Made by a program: the position numbers and the translations under genes. DNA of 8,067 nt, taken from positions 1 to 8,067 of the forward strand of contig DOCA01000050.1 of the NCBI GenBank assembly GCA_003503995.1, read 5' to 3'. Source of the stretch: Holosporales bacterium. GTDB lineage: Bacteria; Pseudomonadota; Alphaproteobacteria; Caedimonadales; UBA9215. Under the pieces are notes generated by a model, which did not search any database, had not been told where the DNA came from, and saw only the letters and a list, made by a program, of their open reading frames with translations. Positions 1-6,169 of this stretch are shown one piece after another; positions within the stretch are counted from its first letter, which is position 1; each line of letters starts with the position of its first letter.

Positions 1-155
1 GGGATAAAACGTAGAAAAAAAGACTGTGGGATAGGCTTTGCAATAATTTCATTTACGCCCAAAGCTTCTGCTAAACCACGACATTGGTTTTCACTGCCTT
101 TTTTTTCAGCATCAAAAACGAGCCAACAGGACTCGATCATTTTAAGGGAAGTCAT
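1..155 (-). CDS. ELM1-family (DUF1022/COG3660) protein, N-terminal fragment
   Basis: The frame opens with ATG at 155-153 and runs off the left edge after 51 complete codons. Residues 10-33 (CWLVFDAEKKG, then SENQCRGLAEALG) match the usual start of ELM1-family proteins: a short beta strand, a glycine turn, then an N-Q-x-x-G-L-A-E-A-L-G helix. The family is named after a plant protein needed for mitochondrial fission. Bacterial members are common in Alphaproteobacteria and have a glycosyltransferase-like fold, but their biochemical role is unsettled. It starts 11 nt after the greA stop codon, so it is probably co-transcribed with greA, an arrangement I recall from other alphaproteobacteria. The ribosome site is weak (an AGG about 10 nt upstream); the ATG at 140-138 has none, so I prefer the first. 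The gene is cut by the window, not by mutation. The family call rests on about 50 residues. Confidence 0.72.
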   Translation of the reverse strand, partial: MTSLKMIESCWLVFDAEKKGSENQCRGLAEALGVNEIIAKPIPQSFFLRFI

Positions 156-166
156 TTGAATTATGC

Positions 167-640
167 CTATTTATAGTCTACGGATAAAATCTCGTAGGTC
201 TTTTTTCCACCAGGGGTTTGAACACTCACGCTATCGCCTTCTGACTTACCAATTAAGGCTTTCGAGAGAGGGGCTTGAAAAGAGAGCTTAAACTCTTTGA
301 TATTTGATTCATCGGTACCAACCAACTGATAGGTCGTTTCCTCATCAGAATCCTCGTCAACTATGGTAACCGTTGCGGAAAAACGCACAATATCACCCGT
401 CATTTTTAAAGGATCAATGACTTCCGCCGCCCCTAATTTAGACTCAATATCTTTGATACGACCTTCGATAAAGCCTTGCTTTTCCCGTGCGGCATGATAC
501 TCAGCATTTTCAGACAAATCACCATGGGCCCGTGCTTCTGCAATGGCGACGATCACATCTTTACGCTCGACGTTTTTTAAATGCTGTAATTCAGCTTCAA
601 GGGCCTTGTGACCCTTGGCTGTCATTGGAAACTTTTGCAT
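167..640 (-). CDS. greA: Transcription elongation factor GreA
   Basis: GreA enters the secondary channel of RNA polymerase and stimulates cleavage of the backtracked transcript 3' end, rescuing stalled complexes. At 157 residues it has the normal family length. Residues 1-75 form the N-terminal antiparallel coiled coil, with the hallmark tip GDLSENAEYHAAREKQ at 40-55. The two acidic residues that position the catalytic magnesium are present as D41 and E44, at the same numbers as in E. coli. Residues 80-157 form the FKBP-like C-terminal domain, including IGKSEGDSV and the final YEILSV. The start ATG at 640 is preceded by an AGAGAG ribosome site, and the opening MQKFPMTAKGHKALEAEL is typical. 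A promoter is visible upstream at 672-700, and the ELM1-family gene follows 11 nt after the stop. Confidence 0.97.
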   Translation of the reverse strand: MQKFPMTAKGHKALEAELQHLKNVERKDVIVAIAEARAHGDLSENAEYHAAREKQGFIEGRIKDIESKLGAAEVIDPLKMTGDIVRFSATVTIVDEDSDEETTYQLVGTDESNIKEFKLSFQAPLSKALIGKSEGDSVSVQTPGGKKTYEILSVDYK

Positions 641-671
641 TTTAACTCTCTAATTATAAACTGTAACACCC

Positions 672-700
672 TTTATACAGGTTAATACTCAAAGGGACAA
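672..700 (-). promoter_or_regulatory. Candidate sigma70-type promoter of greA
   Basis: On the minus strand, a -35 box TTGTCC (700-695; 4 of 6 match TTGACA) and a -10 box TATAAA (677-672; 5 of 6) are separated by exactly 17 nt. Transcription would start near 665, giving a 5' leader of about 25 nt before the greA ATG. The site lies in the only gap between hemF and greA, which suggests that greA and the ELM1-family gene form their own unit. Predicted from sequence alone. Confidence 0.5.
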
Positions 701-738
701 TACGAAAGAAAAAAGGCCCTTTTACAGAGGTTGCTGTA

Positions 739-1593
739 TTACGCCCACTTAACTTCTGGGGGCATCGACATAAGGATACCATCAACATTACCACCAGTTT
801 TTAGGCCAAATAATGTTCCTCGATCATAAAGCAAGTTAAACTCCACGTAGCGGCCGCGGCGTTGAAGAAGATATTGACGTTGCTCGTGGGTCCACTCAAG
901 ATCCATGCGACGGCGCACGATTTCGGGATAAATATTTAAAAAGGCTCGTCCCACATCTTGTGTAAACGCGAAATCTTCTTCACGGTTACCAGAGTCTAAA
1001 TAATCATAAAAAATACCGCCGATTCCTCGGGGCTCGTTTCTGTGCTTTAAGAAAAAGTATTCATCACACCACTTTTTAAATTTGGGATAGCATTCGGGAT
1101 CATGGGCATCACAAGCTGCTTTGTAGGCCGCATGAAAATCCGCCGTATCTTCTTCAAAAGGATAATAAGGCGTAAGATCACCTCCTCCACCAAACCATTT
1201 TTTCTCTGCCGTGACGATATGGCGCGTATTCATATGAACCGCCGGCACATTAGGGTTTGCCATATGAGCCACAAGGGAAATGCCACTGGCCCAAAAAGAC
1301 GGATCAACTTCTGTGCCAGGAATTTGACCTCGAAACTCTTCTGAAAACTCACCAAAAACCGTTGAAATATTAACCCCAACTTTCTCGAACACATTTCCTT
1401 TCATAAGGCCAATAACGCCACCACCGCCGTCAGCATGATCCCACGGCGTGAAGTCGAATTTGCTTGGAGTGAGATTATTTTTTACAGCATACTCTTTTTC
1501 AATTTCCTCAAAAGCTGAAGTAATTTGATCTCTTAAATCTTTAAACCAAGAGGCTGCCTCTTTTTTAAAACAAGGTGTATTTGTTTGAGACAT
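739..1593 (-). CDS. hemF: Oxygen-dependent coproporphyrinogen-III oxidase HemF
   Basis: HemF oxidatively decarboxylates two propionate groups of coproporphyrinogen III to give protoporphyrinogen IX, using O2, in cytosolic haem synthesis. From the ATG at 1593 the protein has 284 residues, close to the family norm. Visible motifs are the glycine run GGGGVIGLMKGNVFEKVGVN (56-75), VPAVHMNTRHI (116-126), the signature WFGGGGDLTPYYPFEED (133-149), NEPRGIGGIFYDYLD (186-200) and RGRYVEFNLLYDRGT (246-260). R124 and D139 align by spacing with the substrate-binding Arg/Asp pair of human CPOX. The compact end MSMPPEVKWA is usual for alphaproteobacteria, which lack the longer E. coli tail. The frame is open upstream to 1662, but that part overlaps trmL and lacks family character, whereas the ATG at 1593 has a strong ribosome site. 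Only 1 nt separates it from the trmL stop, so translation is probably coupled. Confidence 0.96.
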   Translation of the reverse strand: MSQTNTPCFKKEAASWFKDLRDQITSAFEEIEKEYAVKNNLTPSKFDFTPWDHADGGGGVIGLMKGNVFEKVGVNISTVFGEFSEEFRGQIPGTEVDPSFWASGISLVAHMANPNVPAVHMNTRHIVTAEKKWFGGGGDLTPYYPFEEDTADFHAAYKAACDAHDPECYPKFKKWCDEYFFLKHRNEPRGIGGIFYDYLDSGNREEDFAFTQDVGRAFLNIYPEIVRRRMDLEWTHEQRQYLLQRRGRYVEFNLLYDRGTLFGLKTGGNVDGILMSMPPEVKWA

Positions 1594-1594
1594 T

Positions 1595-2071
1595 TTAACT
1601 CTCCTTTTTTCTCTTTTTAGTTTGCTGTGTTTGTCGTAAAGCTTCGCCCAAAACCATCGCACCTGCCAAAGCCACGTTTAAAGAACGTCGCCCTTCAATC
1701 ATGGGAATCGTAATATGATGGGGAATTTCTTGGGCAACATCTTTGGGAAGGCCATCGCTTTCCCGTCCTAAAATCAAAATATCCTGAGGAGTAAAGTCAA
1801 AATCCGTGTAAGAGACTTTGCTATGAGGGGTGAGATAAACGAGGCGGTTGTTGTTTTCTTGGGCCGTATCTTTAAAAGACTGCCACGAAGTGTGACGTGT
1901 GTAATGAGCGATTTCGACATAATCCATCCCCGCACGCTTAAGCCTTGCGTCGCTTAAACCAAAACCACAAGGCTCAACGATATCAAGCTGAACGCCCAAA
2001 CAAGCTCCAGCACGCAGCAAGGTCCCTGTGTTTTGAGGAATTTCCGGTTGATAAAGGGCAAGTCTAATCAA
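1595..2071 (-). CDS. trmL: tRNA (cytidine(34)-2'-O)-methyltransferase TrmL
   Basis: TrmL is a SPOUT-class enzyme that methylates the 2'-OH of the wobble base in certain leucine tRNAs, using S-adenosylmethionine. The order of motifs is diagnostic: LALYQPEIPQNTGTLLRAG near the N-terminus (from residue 4), the knot motif ILILGRESDGLPKDV in the second half, and IPMIEGRRSLNVALAGAMVLGEALRQ near the end. The tail TKKRKKES is basic. I place the start at TTG 2071-2069, giving 158 residues with five residues before LYQPEIP, as in E. coli TrmL. A GAGGA ribosome site sits 8 nt before this TTG. An in-frame ATG at 2086-2084 would add MRINF but has no ribosome site, and the GAGGA begins in its own last base. 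The stop codon lies 1 nt before hemF; this gene pair recurs in alphaproteobacteria. Confidence 0.93.
   Translation of the reverse strand: MIRLALYQPEIPQNTGTLLRAGACLGVQLDIVEPCGFGLSDARLKRAGMDYVEIAHYTRHTSWQSFKDTAQENNNRLVYLTPHSKVSYTDFDFTPQDILILGRESDGLPKDVAQEIPHHITIPMIEGRRSLNVALAGAMVLGEALRQTQQTKKRKKES
1601..1606 (-). promoter_or_regulatory. Ribosome binding site of hemF, inside the trmL 3' end
   Basis: AAGGAG lies 7 nt before the ATG at 1593, within the last codons of trmL (lysine, glutamate). It fixes the hemF start at 1593 rather than the upstream in-frame ATG at 1662. It also means ribosomes finishing trmL clear and then reuse this site. Confidence 0.8.
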
Positions 2072-2079
2072 AAAATTTA

Positions 2080-2084
2080 TCCTC
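2080..2084 (-). promoter_or_regulatory. Ribosome binding site supporting a TTG start for trmL
   Basis: GAGGA at 2084-2080 is 8 nt from the TTG at 2071, an ideal spacing. It overlaps and directly follows the alternative ATG at 2086, so it cannot serve that codon. Confidence 0.55.
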
Positions 2085-2086
2085 AT

Positions 2087-2331
2087 CTCAATTTGTATAA
2101 AGCAGTCATAGTATACGCCACCAGAGGGAAAATCCCACCAAAATATCTAAGATCTTCTCACAGGTATGATCATGGGGGATTGGGCAAAATAGTCACGTGC
2201 TTTTTAGCACCCTATTTTATTATAGGAATCTAGGTTTGTGATGACCGGAGACACAAGCGACGACGGCTATATTTCATAGCTTAGGAGCACAGTAGCAAAC
2301 AGTCAGTGCAAAGATAATTTACTATAAAGAC
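2087..2331. other. Intergenic stretch between the gatB terminator and trmL, no gene recognised
   Basis: About 245 bp with no credible coding frame. A 66-codon plus-strand frame at 2033-2233 begins inside trmL, is not family-like and has no clear ribosome site. I see no tRNA-type T-loop. The stretch should hold the trmL promoter. Minus-strand -10-like boxes TATAAT (2224-2219) and TATACT (2115-2110) are present, but neither has a convincing -35 box at 15-18 nt. Two back-to-back small hairpins lie at 2197-2226. If transcription starts just past the upstream box, trmL would have a leader of about 140 nt. Confidence 0.5.
2197..2226. repeat. Two adjacent small inverted repeats
   Basis: Two perfect hairpins lie end to end: GTGCT-TTTT-AGCAC (2197-2210) and CCTAT-6 nt-ATAGG (2211-2226), each with a 5-bp stem. 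On the minus strand the second overlaps a TATAAT box. The stems are short, and no poly-U run follows that would make either an intrinsic terminator. Their role is unknown. Confidence 0.4.
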
Positions 2332-2356
2332 AAAAAAAGGGAGCCTTATGCTCCCT
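2332..2356 (-). terminator. Rho-independent terminator of the gatCAB operon
   Basis: In minus-strand RNA a perfect 7-bp stem AGGGAGC/GCTCCCT (2356-2350 with 2344-2338) encloses a 5-nt ATAAG loop and is followed directly by a run of T (2337-2332, continuing from the last stem base). It lies 27 nt past the gatB stop. This is a textbook intrinsic terminator and marks the end of the gat operon. Confidence 0.92.
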
Positions 2357-2382
2357 CTACTATAGTGTTTTTTCAGGCAATT

Positions 2383-3906
2383 TTATTTCAATTTAGCTTT
2401 TAGAATCTCATTAATAGCTTTAGGGTTGCCTTTACCTTGCATAGCTTTCATAACTTGCCCCACAAAGAACCCAAAGAGTTTTTCCTTACCGGCTTTGTAT
2501 TCCTCAGCCTTATCCTCATTGGCAGCGATGATCTCATCCACAATAGCTTCGATGGCACCATCATCACTCACTTGCTCGAGGCCTTTTTCCTTAACAATCG
2601 CCCCAGCGCTCTGGCCCGTTTCCCACATATCAGGGAAGATTTGTTTTGCGATCTTACCAGAGATCGTATCTGCTGCAATAAGGTCAACTATTTCTGCCAG
2701 ATTCTGAGCTGAGATCTTAGAGTCTTTTAAAGCAACACCCTCTTTATTGAGCAGACCAAAAAGCTCTACAATTAGCCAGTTTGCCAAAACCTTGACGGTC
2801 TTTTTATCCTTGTTCTTTAAAGAGGATAAAGCCCCTTCAAAGTAAGAAGACGTTTCAATGTCCGTTGTCAAGACAGCAGCATCATAGGCATTCAATTCAT
2901 AGTCCGCCATAAAGCGCTTTTTCTTTGCATCGGGCAATTCAGGCAAGGTTGACGCAATACGATCCACAAGCTCTTGAGGAATCACAAGGGGTGGCAAATC
3001 AGGATCGGGGAAATAGCGATAATCATGGGCATTTTCCTTAGAGCGCATTGCCCGTGTAATGCCCTTGCTTGGATCAAACAAGCGTGTTTCTTGATTAATG
3101 CTTCCTCCATTTTCAAGAATCTCCATTTGGCGATCAATTTCATAGGCAATGGCTTGCCCCATATAACGAATGGAGTTCACATTTTTGATCTCAGCGCGGG
3201 TGCCAAGTTCATCGCCAGGACGACGTAAAGAAATATTTACATCGGCCCGCATACTGCCTTGTTCCATGTTACCATCACAAGTGCCAAGGCACCGCAAAAG
3301 CGCGCGCATTTTCTTAACATAGGCTTGCGCTTCTTCGATGCTGTGCATATCAGGATCAGAAACAATCTCCATTAACGCCACACCAGAGCGATTCAGATCG
3401 ATATAAGTTTTGCTGGGGTGTTGATCGTGGATGCTTTTTCCTGCATCTTGTTCAAGATGAAGACGCTCTATACCAATGCGGCGCTCTTGACCATCTTCGA
3501 GCTCAATCATCAGGTGGCCCCTTCCCACAATAGGCGTCTCGAATTGAGAAATCTGATAACCTTGGGGCAAATCCGCATAAAAATAATTCTTACGGTCAAA
3601 AAGAGATTTCAGATTAATTTTTGCATTCAATCCTAAACCTGTCTTAATGGCTTGCTCGACACACACCGTGTTAATCACAGGCAACATACCCGGGAAACCT
3701 GCATCCACAAAAGAAACCTGAGCATTTGGGTCAGCCCCAAAATCCGTTGATGCTCCAGAAAAAAGCTTGGCTTTTGAAATCACTTGTGCGTGAACTTCAA
3801 GACCAATTACAAGCTCCCAGTAGCCTGTTTTTCCCTTTAAAAGGCGAGGATCATTTGCCACTAAATCGTTATTCATTGTATCGCTACTCACTCTATCATT
3901 ACTCAT
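2383..3906 (-). CDS. gatB: Asp-tRNA(Asn)/Glu-tRNA(Gln) amidotransferase subunit B
   Basis: GatB binds the misacylated tRNA and, with ATP, activates the side-chain carboxylate of Glu-tRNA(Gln) or Asp-tRNA(Asn); ammonia comes from GatA. At 507 residues it is slightly longer than typical because of an N-terminal extension. The cradle domain starts near residue 29 with YWELVIGLEVHAQ. It continues with AKLFSGAST (46-54), FVDAGFPGMLPVIN (66-79), YFYADLPQGYQISQFETPI (109-127), HLEQDAGKSIHD, DLNRSGVALMEIVSDPDM and YRYFPDPDLPPL. The end, about 355-507, is the helical YqeY-like tail that contacts tRNA, closing with FFVGQVMKAMQGKGNPKAIN. The ATG at 3906 overlaps the gatA stop by 4 nt (ATGA), with GGAG 6 nt upstream inside gatA. 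The first 20 residues form an unusual repeat, listed separately. A strong terminator follows. Confidence 0.98.
   Translation of the reverse strand: MSNDRVSSDTMNNDLVANDPRLLKGKTGYWELVIGLEVHAQVISKAKLFSGASTDFGADPNAQVSFVDAGFPGMLPVINTVCVEQAIKTGLGLNAKINLKSLFDRKNYFYADLPQGYQISQFETPIVGRGHLMIELEDGQERRIGIERLHLEQDAGKSIHDQHPSKTYIDLNRSGVALMEIVSDPDMHSIEEAQAYVKKMRALLRCLGTCDGNMEQGSMRADVNISLRRPGDELGTRAEIKNVNSIRYMGQAIAYEIDRQMEILENGGSINQETRLFDPSKGITRAMRSKENAHDYRYFPDPDLPPLVIPQELVDRIASTLPELPDAKKKRFMADYELNAYDAAVLTTDIETSSYFEGALSSLKNKDKKTVKVLANWLIVELFGLLNKEGVALKDSKISAQNLAEIVDLIAADTISGKIAKQIFPDMWETGQSAGAIVKEKGLEQVSDDGAIEAIVDEIIAANEDKAEEYKAGKEKLFGFFVGQVMKAMQGKGNPKAINEILKAKLK
3847..3906 (-). repeat. Four degenerate 15-bp units encoding the GatB N-terminus
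   Basis: The first 20 codons of gatB split into four five-codon units: MSNDR, VSSDT, MNNDL, VANDP. The shared pattern is (M/V)-x-(N/S)-D-x, with Asp always fourth and encoded by GAT each time. Each unit opens with a potential start codon (ATG, GTG, ATG, GTG). The array precedes the conserved domain, which starts near residue 29. Only the first ATG has a ribosome site. This looks like a worn short tandem duplication; chance is possible because the units are short. Confidence 0.6.
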
Positions 3907-5387
3907 GAGGCACTCCGACGTTCTTGTGTTTTTGCAGCAAACTCTGCTGCTGTTTCAATAAACAAACCTGCGTCCAACATCTTTGTTTCTTCAAAGGCTG
4001 GCGCTGTTAATTGCATCCCCAAAGGAAGCCCCTTACTCGAAAAGCCTGCTGGAATAGACATACTAGGCAGCCCCGCAATGTTGGCTGTTACTGTCAATAC
4101 ATCATTCATATACATGGCGATGGGGTCTTTTGGTTCCTCGCCAATGGCAAAGGCAGGTGTTGGGGTTGTTGGCGTTAAGATGAGATCCACTTTTTTATAA
4201 GCTTCTTTAAAGTCGTTGCAAATAAGGCGACGAACCTTTAAGGCTTTCACAAAATAAGCATCATAATACCCAGCAGACAAAACATAAGTCCCAATCATGA
4301 TACGGCGCTTAACTTCTTCGCCAAATCCTTCTCCACGGGTCTTCTCATAAAGATCATTCAAGTCCTTTGGATCATTAGCTCGGTTACCAAAACGAACACC
4401 ATCGTAACGAGACAAGTTCGATGAGGCTTCTGCTGGCGCTAGAATATAATAGCTAGGCAAAGCATACTTAGAATGAGGCAAAGAAATGTCGACAATTTCT
4501 GCACCATTTTCCTTGAACCACGCGATATTTTGCTGCCAAAGGGCTTCGATATCAGCATCAAGACCACCCACTTGATATTCCTTTGGAATACCAATTTTAA
4601 GACCCTTCATATCTCCCTTTAGCAAGGAATTATAAGACGGAATGTCAACTTTTGCTGACGTTGCATCCTTTGGATCATGACCTGCCATAGCTTCAAGCAT
4701 AATGGCTGAGTCCCGCACTGTTTTTGTCATGGGACCCGCTTGGTCTAAGGAAGAAGCAAAGGCAACAACACCCCACCTCGAGCACAGTCCATAGGTCGGC
4801 TTCACACCCACAAGACCACAAAAAGCCGCCGGTTGACGAATAGACCCGCCTGTGTCCGTTCCAGTGGCTGCCATAACGGCCCCTGCTGCAACGCTTGCAG
4901 CAGACCCGCCAGAAGAACCGCCAGGAACATAATCTTTCTCTTCACCCTTGACGTGCCAAGGGTTTTTCACAGACCCATAGGCGCTGTTTAGATTGGCTGA
5001 TCCCATGGCGAACTCATCCATGTTGAGTTTGCCTAACATAACAGCCCCACTGTTCCACAAGTTCTGTGTCACCGTTGACTCATAGGGGGGAATAAAATCC
5101 CCTAGGATTTTTGAAGCTGCTGTTGTTTTCACACCTCGGGTACAAAAAAGGTCTTTAATGCCAACGGGAATTCCTTCCATGAGGCCAGCTGTTCCATTGG
5201 CAAGTCTCGCATCGGCATTTTCAGCACCAGATATTGCCAACTCAGGAGTTTCAGTGATAAAGGCATTTAAATCACGTGTTTCATCCATACGCTTTAAGTG
5301 GGCTTTCGTAAGCTCGACGGAAGAGAACTCTTTCGTCTTCAAGCCATCACGTGCTTTTTCAAGGGTCAGGTTTGTTAATTCTGTCAT
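3903..5387 (-). CDS. gatA: Asp-tRNA(Asn)/Glu-tRNA(Gln) amidotransferase subunit A
   Basis: GatA is the glutaminase of the GatCAB complex: it releases ammonia from glutamine and channels it to GatB. It belongs to the amidase-signature family, and 494 residues is the normal length. The Ser-cisSer-Lys triad is visible as K78 (in VGIKDLFCTRG), S158 (in the glycine/serine loop PGGSSGGSAAS from 155) and S182 (in GTDTGGSIRQPAAFCG from 176). The 24-residue spacing between the two serines matches characterised GatA enzymes. SRWGVVAFASSLDQAGP (203-219) and the C-terminal NIAGLPSMSIPAGFSSKGLPLGMQL region are also typical. The start ATG at 5387 lies 5 nt after the gatC stop, with a GGAG ribosome site overlapping the end of gatC. 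The stop overlaps the gatB start by 4 nt, so all three subunits are translationally linked. Confidence 0.98.
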   Translation of the reverse strand: MTELTNLTLEKARDGLKTKEFSSVELTKAHLKRMDETRDLNAFITETPELAISGAENADARLANGTAGLMEGIPVGIKDLFCTRGVKTTAASKILGDFIPPYESTVTQNLWNSGAVMLGKLNMDEFAMGSANLNSAYGSVKNPWHVKGEEKDYVPGGSSGGSAASVAAGAVMAATGTDTGGSIRQPAAFCGLVGVKPTYGLCSRWGVVAFASSLDQAGPMTKTVRDSAIMLEAMAGHDPKDATSAKVDIPSYNSLLKGDMKGLKIGIPKEYQVGGLDADIEALWQQNIAWFKENGAEIVDISLPHSKYALPSYYILAPAEASSNLSRYDGVRFGNRANDPKDLNDLYEKTRGEGFGEEVKRRIMIGTYVLSAGYYDAYFVKALKVRRLICNDFKEAYKKVDLILTPTTPTPAFAIGEEPKDPIAMYMNDVLTVTANIAGLPSMSIPAGFSSKGLPLGMQLTAPAFEETKMLDAGLFIETAAEFAAKTQERRSAS

Positions 5388-5392
5388 TTCTT

Positions 5393-5680
5393 TTACTCCA
5401 CAACCTTAGGGACGGCAAACATGTTTAAATCTTTATCGGGCGCATTGGCCAATACGCAATTAGCCTGTCCCCCATCATTAATAATATCGTCCCGTTGAGG
5501 CATTTCTGAAACATGCACGCTGGTCAAAGGCTCTACGCCATCGGTATTCACCTCAGAGAGTTGCTCAACCCAAGACAAAATTTGGCTCAAACTTTCTTGG
5601 TACGGTGCCACTTGCTCGTCTTTTATTTCAAGGCGAGAAAGGTCGGCAATTTTGCGCACTGTCTTTTCATCAATATGCAT
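5393..5680 (-). CDS. gatC: Asp-tRNA(Asn)/Glu-tRNA(Gln) amidotransferase subunit C
   Basis: GatC is the small subunit that wraps around and stabilises the GatA-GatB interface. At 95 residues it has the usual length. The start IDEKTVRKIADLSRLEI (3-19) is the conserved first helix. The middle has ILSWVEQLSEVNTDGVEPLTS (33-53), and the end has RDDIINDGG, LANAPDKD and the invariant-looking VPKVVE. It is the first gene of the gat operon: ATG at 5680 with an AAGGA ribosome site about 7 nt upstream and a TATAAT box at 5726-5721. gatA follows after 5 nt. A complete gatCAB suggests that the organism makes Gln-tRNA and/or Asn-tRNA by transamidation rather than relying only on direct synthetases. Confidence 0.96.
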   Translation of the reverse strand: MHIDEKTVRKIADLSRLEIKDEQVAPYQESLSQILSWVEQLSEVNTDGVEPLTSVHVSEMPQRDDIINDGGQANCVLANAPDKDLNMFAVPKVVE

Positions 5681-5720
5681 TTAAGAATCCTTATCATTAT
5701 GAAAAATTGAATAGCTATAG

Positions 5721-5747
5721 ATTATAGAGCCCGCGCCCTACTTGCAA
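5721..5747 (-). promoter_or_regulatory. Candidate promoter of the gatCAB operon
   Basis: On the minus strand there is a perfect TATAAT -10 box (5726-5721), with TTGCAA (5747-5742; 4 of 6 match TTGACA) 15 nt upstream, a rather short spacer. The predicted start near 5714 gives a leader of about 34 nt before gatC. The -10 box is strong; the -35 assignment is uncertain. Confidence 0.42.
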
Positions 5748-5759
5748 GCCTATAGTGTC

Positions 5760-5775
5760 CCTAGAAAAATCTAGG
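5760..5775. repeat. Perfect small hairpin upstream of the gat promoter
   Basis: CCTAGA (5760-5765) and TCTAGG (5770-5775) form a 6-bp stem with an AAAA loop (TTTT on the minus strand). The half-site TCTAGG is repeated directly at 5776-5781 with one base between. It lies about 13 bp upstream of the candidate -35 box of gatC, so it could be an operator or a small terminator remnant. No T tract follows on the minus strand. Confidence 0.4.
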
Positions 5776-5826
5776 TCTAGGAAAAAGCGGCCGACAACCA
5801 ACATCTTTAATTGTTTTAGAATGACT

Positions 5827-5878
5827 ATAGGAGCCTCGGCAAAATAGCTAAACGAAGTAATTTCGCAGAGGCTCCTAT
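5827..5878. repeat. Long perfect inverted repeat directly after the DUF3572 stop codon
   Basis: An 11-bp perfect stem ATAGGAGCCTC (5827-5837) / GAGGCTCCTAT (5868-5878) encloses a 30-nt loop. The pairing can continue inward by two more G-C pairs after one mismatch, and the loop holds a small CGAA/TTCG hairpin. The right arm abuts the stop codon TAA (5881-5879) of the DUF3572 gene, so this structure is at the 3' end of its message. No run of U follows on either strand, so it is not a classical intrinsic terminator. It could protect or end the transcript with Rho, or be a copy of a palindromic repeat family. Confidence 0.75.
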
Positions 5879-6169
5879 TTAAGGAACACACACAAATTCA
5901 CCATCAGCACCAGGAAAGCAAAGGCGTGCCTTGACAATATCTTGGGGAGAAAGCTCCATGCTTTTGGCAAAGTCTAATAGAACAGACTCATCCATCATCA
6001 TATAATCAAGAGTACCTGCCAAAAAATCAGGGCTGGAAATAGCTGTTTTAAGGTCCGCTGGACCAACGCCAGCATAGGCCAAGAAACCACCAAGGGCTTC
6101 AGGATTTTGAGCCAGATATTGAACAGCCTTGACCGCGATCAATTCTGCATAGTCTTGTGCTATTTTCAT
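5879..6169 (-). CDS. DUF3572 family protein
   Basis: This is a small acidic protein of 96 residues whose whole length fits the DUF3572 pattern. The N-terminal helix AELIAVKAVQYLAQNPEALGGFLAYAG (8-34) is followed by VGPADLK, then PDFLAGTLDYMMMDESVLLDFAKSM (47-71), then a final helix LSPQDIVKARLCFPG. I know the family mainly from Alphaproteobacteria and know of no assigned biochemical function. I see no signal peptide, membrane segment or catalytic motif, so it is probably a cytosolic helical protein. Its ATG overlaps the stop of the upstream kinase gene by 4 nt (ATGA), so its translation probably depends on that gene. A long inverted repeat begins right after its stop codon. Confidence 0.82.
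   Translation of the reverse strand: MKIAQDYAELIAVKAVQYLAQNPEALGGFLAYAGVGPADLKTAISSPDFLAGTLDYMMMDESVLLDFAKSMELSPQDIVKARLCFPGADGEFVCVP

Noticed and set aside
653..658. Perfect TATAAT on the minus strand just before greA
   Set aside because: It lies only 12 nt before the greA start, which would give an almost leaderless transcript lacking the ribosome site, and no -35 box is suitably placed. The pair at 672-700 fits better.
709..738. Possible terminator after hemF (TACAG/CTGTA hairpin, then AAAAG-GGC-CTTTT and a T run)
   Set aside because: The stems are only 5 bp, one has a 3-nt loop, and the T run is part of a stem. It may weakly terminate, but I cannot support it as a feature.
1594..1662. 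In-frame upstream ATG that would extend HemF by 23 residues
   Set aside because: It overlaps the 3' end of trmL, its basic, lysine-rich sequence is not HemF-like, and the ATG at 1593 has a strong AAGGAG site 7 nt upstream.
2033..2233. 66-codon plus-strand frame
   Set aside because: It starts inside trmL on the opposite strand, has no clear ribosome site, and its composition looks like random translation. The same applies to the other plus-strand frames lying inside gatB, gatA, gatC, hemF, ubiE and the kinase gene.
2227..2235. 9-mer AATCTAGGT shared by the two gaps flanking the gat operon (also at 5768-5776)
   Set aside because: The match does not extend on either side, so it is too short to call a repeat family from this window.
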